Assembly (NCBI RefSeq): GCF_018860805.1
Contig: NZ_JAHKQR010000003.1
Span: forward strand, 248,001 to 312,000
Direction of reading: 5' to 3'
DNA from: Aestuariibacter sp. A3R04
GTDB taxonomy: Bacteria; Pseudomonadota; Gammaproteobacteria; Enterobacterales; Alteromonadaceae
DNA: 64,000 nucleotides
In this document: piece by piece, positions 19,975 through 28,348 of the stretch
How positions within the stretch are numbered: the first letter of the stretch is position 1
Layout of the letters: each line of letters begins with the position of its first letter
Translations under genes and position numbers: made by a program
Notes under the pieces: generated by a model
Seen by the model: the letters and a program-made list of their open reading frames with translations, nothing else
Databases searched by the model: none
Told to the model about the DNA's origin: nothing

Positions 19975-22474
19975 CCCCGTAACAGAGCTACAGGTGCTTC
20001 AGAAAGCACTGGAGGAGCAAAAGCGCGAGAATGAAAAGCTTGAGAAAATCAATGCCGCATTGATGTATCGCATGGAGGAAGGTGGTTTCAACCACCATAG
20101 CTATCGCGCCTTCGAGCACGCTGTACAACTGTCCGAAAAAGTGAGTGAAAAAACGGAAGAGTTGCAGTCGGTATTACAGAAACTGGAGCGGTCGAATGCC
20201 GATTTAGTGCGCGCAAATCAAGAGACGCACCAGGTAAAACAGCGTCTGCACGATGCCATTGAAAGTACTAATCAGGCCATGGTGTTGTTGGATAAGTTTG
20301 GGGGGATCATTTTCTTCAACAGACATTTTGAAACTGTATGGGATGATTTGTCCATCACCCCTAAGATTGGCGACAACTATTACGACATCACGCAAGCAGC
20401 AAAGCACTCTGGTATTATTCGGCGCGCATTGCCTGCCGACGTAGCCGGAAGAATGATTTATCAGTTGTCAAATAAACGCTGGTATCAGCTTACAAACCGG
20501 GAAACACAGGAAGGGGGTAACGTTATTCTGTTTAACGATATCACCGAAGTGAAGCTGGTTGAGTCAAACCGTTACGAGCAAGTAATTAAAGAAAAAAACA
20601 AATTACTTCAAAGTCTTATCGATAGTGTCGACGTGGGCATATTACTCATTGATAAAGAGGGGGGCATTGCCTTTTGGAACAATACGTTTTTAACGCAAGC
20701 CAACGTTCCTCAGTACGTTTTGGTCAATAGCAAAAATATTTACGCGTTACAAAATCATCAGCAGTGGAGTGGTTTAAACCTTAAGCCTGAAGGTCCCCGC
20801 ACGCAAATTATTCATGACAATCTTGTGGTTGAGCGCAATATAACGCAACTACCGGATGGCAATACGTTGTGTACCTTTACCAATGTTACTTCGCAACACC
20901 ATTATGCCGAGACTTTAAAACATAACGAAAGCTGGATACGCATGATCACTGATAACGTACCGGCGTTAATTGCGTACATAGGCACAGACAGAAAATTCCA
21001 GTACACCAATAAGGGCTATCGCGATTGGTACGGTGTCAGTGAGCAAGATCTAAATAACATGCCCATGGATAAAAGCCATCTCAAAGAGGTTTACCCTAAG
21101 CTCATTCCATATTTACGTCGAGTGAAACAAGGGGAGGTGGTGAATTTTCAAAGTGAGGAGCAAAACGCAAATGGTGAAGTAGGCTTTTTGCAAAAGGTAT
21201 ACTTACCCCACTTTAATGAGTCAGGAGAAATTGCAGGGCATTTTGTTTTGGCTACAGATGTGTCTCAGGCCGTTGAAAGTCAGCGTCAACTCAAAGCGGC
21301 AAAAGATCAATTAGAAACCAATGTCGAAAAGCGCACCCGTGAACTCAATCACGCCAACATTGCTTTACAGGAAGCCATAGACTCTAAAAGCAAGTTCCTG
21401 GCAGCCATTAGCCATGATCTAATGCAACCGCTAAGCGCTGCTATTTTGTTTAATGAAGCCTTAAAAGATCAGGTAGATAGTCAGGCAAGCACCATTGTAA
21501 ACGCCCTGGACAATTCACTGTCTGATCTCAATGGCCTTATTCGTGCACTGATAGAAACGTCTAAACTTGATGCCGGCGTTTTACAGCCAGATAAACAGGA
21601 AGAAAATGTACTGCCCTTGCTCATGCAGTTAGCTGAAGAGTTCTCTCACATCAGTAAAGATTACGATGTCGACTTCCGCTATCGCTTGAAAGAAGCCTAT
21701 GTCTGTACTGATGTGAATTTGTTGTCTCGAATTTTGCGTAATTTATTGATTAACGCAATGAAATACGGTGCCAATGGAAAGGTGTTACTGGCAGCGAGGA
21801 AAGTAAAACACAATCTTGAGATCAGTGTTTACGACCAGGGCGTGGGTATTAGCGAAGCGGATCAAAAAATCATTTTTAAGGAATTTTCCCGTCTGGAAAA
21901 CGATTTTAACTACTCCTACAGTTTGGGATTAGGCTTATATATTGTCGATAAAATGAGTAAATTGCTCGAACACGATATTCGGGTTCGCTCCAAAGAAGGT
22001 GTGGGTGCGTGTTTTACCGTTTCCATACCCCTCGCACAAGTGTCTAATCAAGACTCAGATCAAGAGTACCTGTACGAACTACAGCCGTCGTTGCCCCGAT
22101 ATATTGTCGACAAACAGATTTGGCACATCGATAACGACACCAATATGCGTATTGCCATGCAAACCCTGTTTGGCAACTGGGACATGGAGATAGAGACTTT
22201 CTCGGGTTTTGATCAGTGCAACGCGGTGACAGGTGGAAACTTTAACGACTGCGATATGCTGATTGTCGATTATCACCTCGATGAAGAAGAAACCGGTTTG
22301 GATATCGCTATGCGGGTGAGGACACTGGCACCTTCCTTGCCCGTTATGATCTGCACTGCTAACCATTCTAAAGCATTGGCTGGCAAGCTCGAGGGCACTG
22401 ATATTCAGCTACTACACAAACCGGTAAATTCTTCGGTGTTAAAAGCGGCTTTAGTGGCCAGTTTACAGAAATAG
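19961..22474 (+). CDS. PAS-containing hybrid histidine kinase with C-terminal receiver
   Basis: This soluble hybrid kinase of about 837 aa starts with a coiled coil (to about 110), then has three PAS-like modules (about 110-450) and another coiled coil. A HisKA domain follows with His485 in ISHDLMQPLS, then an HATPase (NLLINAMKYG, DQGVGIS, LGLGLYIV) and a receiver with Asp770 in LIVDYHL and Lys in LHKPV. The layout resembles ErcS' and NahK-type kinases that feed the ErbR/AgmR regulator in Pseudomonas ethanol oxidation, and an AgmR-like regulator is encoded next, convergently. The likely start is TTG at 19961, six bases after GGGGGTG and overlapping the FIST stop. Start choice is the least certain point. 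Confidence 0.8.
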   Translation: MAPDSPVTELQVLQKALEEQKRENEKLEKINAALMYRMEEGGFNHHSYRAFEHAVQLSEKVSEKTEELQSVLQKLERSNADLVRANQETHQVKQRLHDAIESTNQAMVLLDKFGGIIFFNRHFETVWDDLSITPKIGDNYYDITQAAKHSGIIRRALPADVAGRMIYQLSNKRWYQLTNRETQEGGNVILFNDITEVKLVESNRYEQVIKEKNKLLQSLIDSVDVGILLIDKEGGIAFWNNTFLTQANVPQYVLVNSKNIYALQNHQQWSGLNLKPEGPRTQIIHDNLVVERNITQLPDGNTLCTFTNVTSQHHYAETLKHNESWIRMITDNVPALIAYIGTDRKFQYTNKGYRDWYGVSEQDLNNMPMDKSHLKEVYPKLIPYLRRVKQGEVVNFQSEEQNANGEVGFLQKVYLPHFNESGEIAGHFVLATDVSQAVESQRQLKAAKDQLETNVEKRTRELNHANIALQEAIDSKSKFLAAISHDLMQPLSAAILFNEALKDQVDSQASTIVNALDNSLSDLNGLIRALIETSKLDAGVLQPDKQEENVLPLLMQLAEEFSHISKDYDVDFRYRLKEAYVCTDVNLLSRILRNLLINAMKYGANGKVLLAARKVKHNLEISVYDQGVGISEADQKIIFKEFSRLENDFNYSYSLGLGLYIVDKMSKLLEHDIRVRSKEGVGACFTVSIPLAQVSNQDSDQEYLYELQPSLPRYIVDKQIWHIDNDTNMRIAMQTLFGNWDMEIETFSGFDQCNAVTGGNFNDCDMLIVDYHLDEEETGLDIAMRVRTLAPSLPVMICTANHSKALAGKLEGTDIQLLHKPVNSSVLKAALVASLQK

Positions 22475-22511
22475 AGCCCTCCGGCGAATACGTGGGCGTA
22501 CCCTGGTAGCG

Positions 22512-23171
22512 TTAGTTAAAAACGTATTGATTGAAGTCGATATTCGCAGCACTAGCGACCACTTTTACTCTGTTGCTTGCTCCAAGTTTCTTAAGGATAG
22601 AGGATACGTGAGACTTCACTGTAGTCTCAGAAATATTGAGTTCGTAAGCAATGACTTTATTTGCTAAGCCTTGGGTTAAGTATTTTAGCACTGCGAGCTC
22701 TTTGCGCGTTAAAGAACGTATTTGCTCCGGAGAAATGCCATTCTCATTGCGTACACGGGTTTTGGATGGTGAGGTGCGCAGAATTTCAGAGGGCAGACAG
22801 ACATTGCCTTCGAATATACTCTCAATTGACGTAGCAATTTCTTCAATTTTGCTGCTCTTTGAAATGAAGCCAACCGCACCGTACGAGATAGTTTGTAAAA
22901 TATTTTGCTTTTCCGTTTCTGCAGAAATAATGGCTACCGGAACACTCGGGTATTGATTGCGGATTTCCAGTAATCCGTTTAGACCACAGGTTTCCGGCAT
23001 GTTTAAATCAAGCATGACCAGATCGAATTTAGCATTTTCTGCTAACAGTGCGAGCGCTTCCGAGATGGAGTTTGCTTCTAGTGTTTCAGAATCGGGAAAC
23101 TTCTTCCCTAATATAGTAGTCATGGCGTGACGAAATATAGGGTGGTCGTCAATGATCAGGATGCGGTACAT
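22512..23171 (-). CDS. agmR: AgmR/ErbR-like LuxR-family response regulator
   Basis: This 219-aa response regulator has a receiver (Asp55 in VMLDLNMP, GAVGFISKSS) and a LuxR-type helix-turn-helix (LTRKELAVLKYLTQG, ETTVKSHVSSILKKLG). Sequence and ending (FNQYVFN after an 'AANIDF' block) strongly recall AgmR/ErbR of Pseudomonas, which controls quinoprotein ethanol dehydrogenase genes. The ATG is preceded by AGGGAAAGAG. It converges with the hybrid kinase gene, its probable phosphodonor. It is the second candidate for recognising the repeated operators of the island; no operator copy lies in front of this gene itself. Confidence 0.78.
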   Translation of the reverse strand: MYRILIIDDHPIFRHAMTTILGKKFPDSETLEANSISEALALLAENAKFDLVMLDLNMPETCGLNGLLEIRNQYPSVPVAIISAETEKQNILQTISYGAVGFISKSSKIEEIATSIESIFEGNVCLPSEILRTSPSKTRVRNENGISPEQIRSLTRKELAVLKYLTQGLANKVIAYELNISETTVKSHVSSILKKLGASNRVKVVASAANIDFNQYVFN

Positions 23172-23248
23172 ACTCTTTCCCTCAGCTAAAAAAGCGACGT
23201 TTGCCGCCGACTTCGTGACAATGTTGGGCAGTCACAACTTCACCCGTT

Positions 23249-23272
23249 ACATTAACATTAATATAACATTAA
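23249..23272. promoter_or_regulatory. triple ACATTAA repeat upstream of the AgmR-like gene
   Basis: Three copies of ACATTAA occur at 23249, 23255 and 23266, about 80-100 bp before the start of the minus-strand regulator gene. They may be a binding site or part of an AT-rich promoter. No named regulator fits. Confidence 0.3.
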
Positions 23273-23342
23273 TTGGGGGGTAATAAGACCTTTGGCTTAT
23301 ATTAAAACTACTTGTATGACCAGTGGGCTGAGCATTAGTTTT

Positions 23343-24176
23343 TTACAACTGATCTAGTAATTGCTGGCGTTTCTCCTGATATTCTTCTTCGCTGATAAGC
23401 TTTGCCTTTTTTAAGGTTTCCAGGCGTTTAAAACGCGTGATCAGCGTCTCCTGTTTCGCCGCTGAGTGTTTAGCTGAAGAAGCTGGTGCAACGGATAAAT
23501 CTGGTTGTTGAACAAGAGGAAACGATTCCTTAGCTAAAGCAGTTAGATCGGTGCTTGCTGTTATCCAGTCATAACGGTTCTCTCGGCCAAAGGCTAAACC
23601 GGTCGCGGTAAATGTGAGCGGTTTACTGAAGCCAAACGCCTGTTGCTCCCTGTGGCCATAGCTAAAACTGTATTTTACCAAGCCTTGTGCCGTTGGGTCA
23701 TAGGCCATTTCGTATGCGCGATTAGCGGCTTTATCGAACTCTCCAATGAGAATGTTAAGTCTGTCATTTTCTATGAAAACACTACCTGTAACGTATAGTG
23801 TTTGTTTTTTTAGACCGCCCAAAGTGCGGACTTCTTTACTAAGTGAAAATACAATATCTTCATCGGGTTTGGCTTGTTTCAAGGCGATGGGAAGATAAGT
23901 CGCCAACAGGGTAACTTGATGGCCAGAAAACAACGGTGCGGTACCCCTATCATTATCATCTTGTGTAATAGATATTCCGCTTAACACATGACTAACGGCT
24001 TCCTCTGACAGGTGAAAAGGGTGTTGATTTTTGCCATCCTCGTTTTTTTTAAGAGTGATATAGTTATTTTTCCCTTCCTTATATAGTTCTGCAGATTGGG
24101 CTTGGTGTAGCGGCAGAAATAGGAATATTACCAGGGTCATAAAGAAGGGGAAAAACAAGAGCTTTTTGAGGCTCAT
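23343..24176 (-). CDS. exported protein of unknown function with C-terminal SHOCT-like motif
   Basis: I do not recognise the main part of this 277-aa protein. It has an N-terminal signal peptide or anchor (LLFFPFFMTLVIFLFLPLHQ) followed by a probably beta-rich extracytoplasmic region. The last 33 residues (LETLKKAKLISEEEYQEKR and neighbours) match the short SHOCT pattern found at the ends of many oligomeric or membrane-linked proteins. The ATG is preceded by AAGGAGT. It lies downstream of the porin gene on the same strand, so the two might be cotranscribed, though a hairpin lies between them. A role in the alcohol island is possible only by position. Confidence 0.55.
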   Translation of the reverse strand: MSLKKLLFFPFFMTLVIFLFLPLHQAQSAELYKEGKNNYITLKKNEDGKNQHPFHLSEEAVSHVLSGISITQDDNDRGTAPLFSGHQVTLLATYLPIALKQAKPDEDIVFSLSKEVRTLGGLKKQTLYVTGSVFIENDRLNILIGEFDKAANRAYEMAYDPTAQGLVKYSFSYGHREQQAFGFSKPLTFTATGLAFGRENRYDWITASTDLTALAKESFPLVQQPDLSVAPASSAKHSAAKQETLITRFKRLETLKKAKLISEEEYQEKRQQLLDQL

Positions 24177-24201
24177 TTTGTACTCCTTTTTTAAAGGGGA
24201 G

Positions 24202-24224
24202 AGCGGGATTTTATCCCGCTTTTT
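24202..24224. terminator. hairpin between the porin and SHOCT genes
   Basis: AGCGGGAT and ATCCCGCT form an 8-bp stem with a three-base loop. The T-run (TTTTT) follows on the plus strand, whereas both neighbouring genes are on the minus strand. For those genes it is at best an attenuating or stabilising hairpin. Confidence 0.4.
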
Positions 24225-24287
24225 ATGTGCGAATTGATGTGGATTTTCATCAAATAATTGCGTTTAAAGAAAATGGACTGCCTTATT

Positions 24288-25517
24288 TTAAAAGAAAATT
24301 GTGCCGCCAAGTTGAATAAGCGTTAGATCTTTAGCGTTGGTATAAATACGCTTTGCCGCGTCTGAACCATCTATAGCTAAACTCAGGTTTTCATATTTTG
24401 CGTACACTAAAAAGCGAGAGCCAAAATATTGCTCTGCGGCAACGCCCCACTGGCTTAATTCAGAGCCGGTTACGCCATCAAGATGTGCCATGCCATACTG
24501 GTCGTTGTAACTGGCATACTCTGCGTAAAAGGCCGAATCGCCCATATTGTTAAATTGTCTTCTAATGCCAAATTTAAAGTAGTAGGCATCGGTATCGTCA
24601 CCGGAGCCGGCAATAGCGTCGTCGGCCTCTTCCATTTGATAGGTTGCTACACCAAAAATACCTGACTCAATGTGCATTGCACCGGCTTGCATTTGCAACG
24701 TCGTTGAACTTGTTCCGCCGACATTACTGCCGCCGTCTTTATTTACCGAGTAGCCAGCGTGAAAATTTGTTTTGAAGCCCGCGTGTTCAGCGCCGTACTT
24801 TACGGCAATATCGTAAATCTCGTCATTGGCGTAGCCTACTGCAATACTGACGTTTCCCATTTGAGGTAAGTCATAGCGTACACCGTTGCGGTAAATGCCG
24901 TTGCAGTCGATACCTATTCCTAAACCAGGCGTAGCCAGACACTGTGCAAATTGCCCCCAAGCCACATTGGTAGAGTCTTCATCAATACCACGAATAAAAA
25001 AGCCATTGGCTCTAAAGAGAGGAGAGATACCAGACCAAATGGTGCCAGATGGATCAGCAAGTACTGCAATGTTATCGGTAGGCAGACTTTGTAAACCGAT
25101 AGTGATTTTACCCCAGTCGCCACCAAAGTAGAGGTTACTGCCCAGAAGGCCGATATCACCGCCGTTGAAAGTGTCTAAATTATCCTGATTGGCAAACAAA
25201 AGCGGCGTCTGGTGACCACCACCAGCATAGTTTGGCGTGCCAGACAGAGGTTCAATAATCACTTCAAAGCCCACATCCATGGCTTGGTCTTCCAGTTTGT
25301 AATTACCAGAAAGGGTAATGCGACTACCCAAGGTTGTGCCGTTGTCTGACAATTGAGCGACATCACTACCCACACCATCGTCATAGTAAGTAAGACCTTC
25401 GTTTATCCATCCGGAAATATTCCACGAATAGGGCTTGTCATCGGCCAGGCTATGACTGCTTAAACCACTTAATATAGCAATTGATAAACATGTTTTTGTA
25501 AGGGTTTTCATTTTCAT
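24288..25517 (-). CDS. outer membrane porin
   Basis: This 409-aa protein is a predicted general or substrate-selective porin. A signal peptide (cleavage about after HSLA, residue 25) is followed by alternating amphipathic strands with many Gly, Tyr and Asp. The chain ends in GGTIFF, the C-terminal phenylalanine signature for barrel assembly. Motifs such as WGKITIGLQSLP and KFGIRRQF are typical of gram-negative trimeric porins. It lies inside the alcohol-oxidation island, so it could admit small alcohols or other substrates to the periplasm, but no operator repeat precedes it. The pair of Cys near residues 190-200 may form a loop disulfide. Confidence 0.8.
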   Translation of the reverse strand: MKMKTLTKTCLSIAILSGLSSHSLADDKPYSWNISGWINEGLTYYDDGVGSDVAQLSDNGTTLGSRITLSGNYKLEDQAMDVGFEVIIEPLSGTPNYAGGGHQTPLLFANQDNLDTFNGGDIGLLGSNLYFGGDWGKITIGLQSLPTDNIAVLADPSGTIWSGISPLFRANGFFIRGIDEDSTNVAWGQFAQCLATPGLGIGIDCNGIYRNGVRYDLPQMGNVSIAVGYANDEIYDIAVKYGAEHAGFKTNFHAGYSVNKDGGSNVGGTSSTTLQMQAGAMHIESGIFGVATYQMEEADDAIAGSGDDTDAYYFKFGIRRQFNNMGDSAFYAEYASYNDQYGMAHLDGVTGSELSQWGVAAEQYFGSRFLVYAKYENLSLAIDGSDAAKRIYTNAKDLTLIQLGGTIFF

Positions 25518-25722
25518 TTTACTGTCCCAATATTGGTAGTGTGAAATACAGCGTGTTGCTCAACTCACGCTAGTGTCAGTGTTTTTTGTTTTTTTGTGAC
25601 TGGTTTAATACTTCCGGTGCCCAGTAAATTGATAATAAATTTAATTGATAAATGAACCATCGGTCGTAAGACGCGTTAATCTCATTCTTTAGTAGCGGGA
25701 AAAATACAATGTTGGAGAAATG

Positions 25723-25748
25723 AAAAGCGCGATTCACACCGCGCTTTT
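25723..25748 (-). terminator. rho-independent terminator of the acidic TonB receptor gene
   Basis: AAAAGCGC and GCGCTTTT form an 8-bp stem around a 10-base loop, 33 bp past the stop codon on the minus strand, ending in TTTT on that strand. Confidence 0.65.
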
Positions 25749-25780
25749 AAAAAAGAGAAAGATGAATAAAATAGTCAGGG

Positions 25781-28228
25781 TTAGAATTTAGCTTTCAAAC
25801 TAACGCTAATCATTCGGGGGTGTGCAGGCCCGACAAATTCCGCGCCTTCAACATCTGGGTAAATGTCTTCCAGCACTTCGTCAGCCTCACCATAGGTTCC
25901 AAAGGTTTCATATTCGGTATTGAATACATTGTTTATACGAAGCAGCGCTGTAAACGTGTCGTTAAACCGGTAGGTGCCGTGAACATTGACTATCGCATAG
26001 CCGTCAATGCTGTCGTTCTCATTTGCTTCATCGCCCCGAAAATATTGGCTTGAGGCAGAAATGACTTCTGCGCCTATGCGGGTATTGTCAGTCAGTGCGT
26101 AATCGGCATACACTTTCACAAGGTGGGCAGGTTGTCCTGGGATCCTGTTCCCGGCCATAACCAGTCGGTTTGGACCCTGAGGATTAAATGGGCTAAATGA
26201 CGTAAAGCTCGACTCGTAGGTGGCATCCAGATAATTATAGTTTACGCGGTATGAGAATTTTTCCCAGGTGGACCCCAGGCTCAACTCAATGCCCTGGCGC
26301 TGGGTTTCGTCAACATTAATAAAATACCCTCGGGATGCAACGGATCCTGCTTGCTGAAAAATAATGTCGTCTTTACTTTTACTGTGAAATACATTCAACA
26401 TAATATCGACGTTGCTTATACGGGTTGTATAATTTGCCTCTATAGTTTGGGTGACAACCTGAGCCAGCGGTGGATCGGCGACAAATCCATTGGGCAAACG
26501 ACAAGGGTCGTCTTCATCAGCACAGCTTAATTCTGCCGGACTTGGGGTGCGTGACGATTGACTGATTGCAAAGTTCAACACGCTGTTTTCGTCCAGAGCC
26601 ACATCAACGCCTATGGCAGGGTTAAATTGGGTGAAGCGATGATTGCCGTCCAGAGAGTCATCACCATCTTCGCTTAAATCTTCCATGACAATGTGATCGC
26701 GATTAAAACGGCCTCCGACGTTCAACGAAACTGCTTGGCTAAGATGGGTGGTGTTCATAAAAAACAGCGACCACGCTGTGGTGTCTACATCGAGTCTTAC
26801 TCGCGCCTCTTCGGCCATTAACCCTGCTATTGGCAACACCGTTCGGGAGTCCTCTGCGGTGTCGTTTTCCAGGATGCCAAATGTGGTATCGGCTGCGTAG
26901 CTTATATCGCCTTTGGCGTAACTTGCTCCAATGATGAATTCTGATTCAAAACCGCTTAATGGGTAGTGTTTCGCAAATTGGAAAGACAACCCCAGAGCGT
27001 CCGCGTCAGTTTGACCGGTATTGTACGTACCGTCGATGTCGTCAGCGTCAACTTCCGAAATGTCAGCAAGGGCAGTGCCTTCTTCATATCCAATGAATTC
27101 TACTGCCTCAATGTCATCGTCATCCCCCACAACAGGCAAGTCGTGATCATCGTCATCGTGGTCCCGCAGGGCCACTACATCGTCATCATCGTCATCATCG
27201 TCTTCAAGTTCGCAAAGTGTAATACGACCATCGTTAAATTGGCAGGCGCCAAAGTCACTGTCATCACCATTGATGGATGTGGTCTGAGTATTGCGGTAGA
27301 AGGCGTTGGCCGATAGAGAAAGGGTGTCAGATAATACAAAGTCCCCGGTGATATTTATGTGTTTAAGTTTGTTATTGGTTTGATCCGGATGGGTATATAC
27401 GGCTTCCCGGCCTTCGATGTCGAGTAACTCCGCAGGCGATGCACCATTCCCCAGGAGTTCGTTGTCGGCTATGAGCAAATTGAAATCAATAAGCATGGTG
27501 TCATTGCGATAAGCTAATGACGTAAATACCTGTTGTACTTCGGAGGGGGAATAGTCGCGCCAGCCATCTTCTTCGTAGTGATTGAGGTTCACGTAATAGG
27601 CCCAGTTATTACTGTGACCACCGGATTCTAGTGAGCCGGCTTTTTGTCCAAACTGTCCAGCCTGAAGATCCAGCTCGTTAGCGTCAAATGTAAAACCTGT
27701 TTTGGTGTTTAGCGCCAGCGCACCGCCTAACGTATTCTGGCCGAACAACGGATTTGAGCCGGAATATAAAGACACGGTATCAATGGCATCAAGGGGCATA
27801 AGATCCCAATGCACGGTATCGCCAAATACTTCGTTCACCCGTCCGCCGTTCAGGTATACCGAAATACCCTGCGGCAGGCCAAGCAAGGGTGATGCAGTAA
27901 AGCCCCGGTATTGCAAGTCCGGTTGAAACGGGTTGTTTTGTACATCATTGAGATTGACACCTGATAACTGTGATTTTAGTAACTCCGGCAACGAACGGTT
28001 TACACTTCCTTCTATGTCATCTTGGGTGAGGGTTTGTACATTCCCGAATGACGACGCTGTAGTGCCGTTGGTATTGAGTGAAGTTGCCCCTTGTACTTCA
28101 ATTATTTCATACTCACCAGCGGTATCCTTTGCATGGGCGAAGGGGTGAAATGCGCAGGCAACGGCGCTGGCAATGATGGCAAGAGAGAAGGGCGTGTAGC
28201 TTGGACGGGTAAAATTATGTGTTCCCAT
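25781..28228 (-). CDS. TonB-dependent receptor with Asp-rich tract, candidate lanthanide/metallophore receptor
   Basis: This outer-membrane receptor of about 815 aa has a signal peptide (to about AHAKD), a TonB-box-like EYEIIEVQG, a plug domain (ESL-type SLYSGSNPLFGQNTLGGALALNT) and a barrel ending in SVSLKAKF. An extraordinary acidic insertion at about residues 343-372 has 18 Asp and two His in 30 positions (runs of eight, four and four Asp). By position in the barrel it should be an extracellular loop. Its promoter carries operator copy c, linking it to the pqq, ADH and ABC genes. Lanthanide-using methylotrophs have a TonB receptor (LutH) for metal uptake, so a similar job is inferred here. 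The ATG at 28228 is chosen over a GTG at 28237. Confidence 0.82.
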   Translation of the reverse strand: MGTHNFTRPSYTPFSLAIIASAVACAFHPFAHAKDTAGEYEIIEVQGATSLNTNGTTASSFGNVQTLTQDDIEGSVNRSLPELLKSQLSGVNLNDVQNNPFQPDLQYRGFTASPLLGLPQGISVYLNGGRVNEVFGDTVHWDLMPLDAIDTVSLYSGSNPLFGQNTLGGALALNTKTGFTFDANELDLQAGQFGQKAGSLESGGHSNNWAYYVNLNHYEEDGWRDYSPSEVQQVFTSLAYRNDTMLIDFNLLIADNELLGNGASPAELLDIEGREAVYTHPDQTNNKLKHINITGDFVLSDTLSLSANAFYRNTQTTSINGDDSDFGACQFNDGRITLCELEDDDDDDDDVVALRDHDDDDHDLPVVGDDDDIEAVEFIGYEEGTALADISEVDADDIDGTYNTGQTDADALGLSFQFAKHYPLSGFESEFIIGASYAKGDISYAADTTFGILENDTAEDSRTVLPIAGLMAEEARVRLDVDTTAWSLFFMNTTHLSQAVSLNVGGRFNRDHIVMEDLSEDGDDSLDGNHRFTQFNPAIGVDVALDENSVLNFAISQSSRTPSPAELSCADEDDPCRLPNGFVADPPLAQVVTQTIEANYTTRISNVDIMLNVFHSKSKDDIIFQQAGSVASRGYFINVDETQRQGIELSLGSTWEKFSYRVNYNYLDATYESSFTSFSPFNPQGPNRLVMAGNRIPGQPAHLVKVYADYALTDNTRIGAEVISASSQYFRGDEANENDSIDGYAIVNVHGTYRFNDTFTALLRINNVFNTEYETFGTYGEADEVLEDIYPDVEGAEFVGPAHPRMISVSLKAKF

Positions 28229-28290
28229 TTGAGTCACTGTATAGTTTTAGTATGTGAAACTAGTATTGCCTTACTCATTCCCGAAAAATA

Positions 28291-28306
28291 TCCTCCTTAA
28301 GTGTGA
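28291..28306 (-). promoter_or_regulatory. operator-like repeat, copy c
   Basis: On the plus strand this reads TCCTCC-TTAA-GTGTGA: one perfect half site and one degenerate half. It lies 63 bp before the ATG of the acidic TonB receptor. Its flank CCCGAAAAATA resembles CCCGAATAACA at copy e, and GAGGAAATC follows. Confidence 0.55.
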
Positions 28307-28348
28307 GGAAATCTCGTAAATTGGTAGCAGTGATTTTTCCCGACACTG

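Noticed and set aside
27113-27202. The Asp-rich tract as a CRISPR or tandem-repeat array or an assembly error
   Set aside because: The frame stays open through the whole receptor and the repeat is a simple GAC/GAT codon run without repeat-spacer structure.
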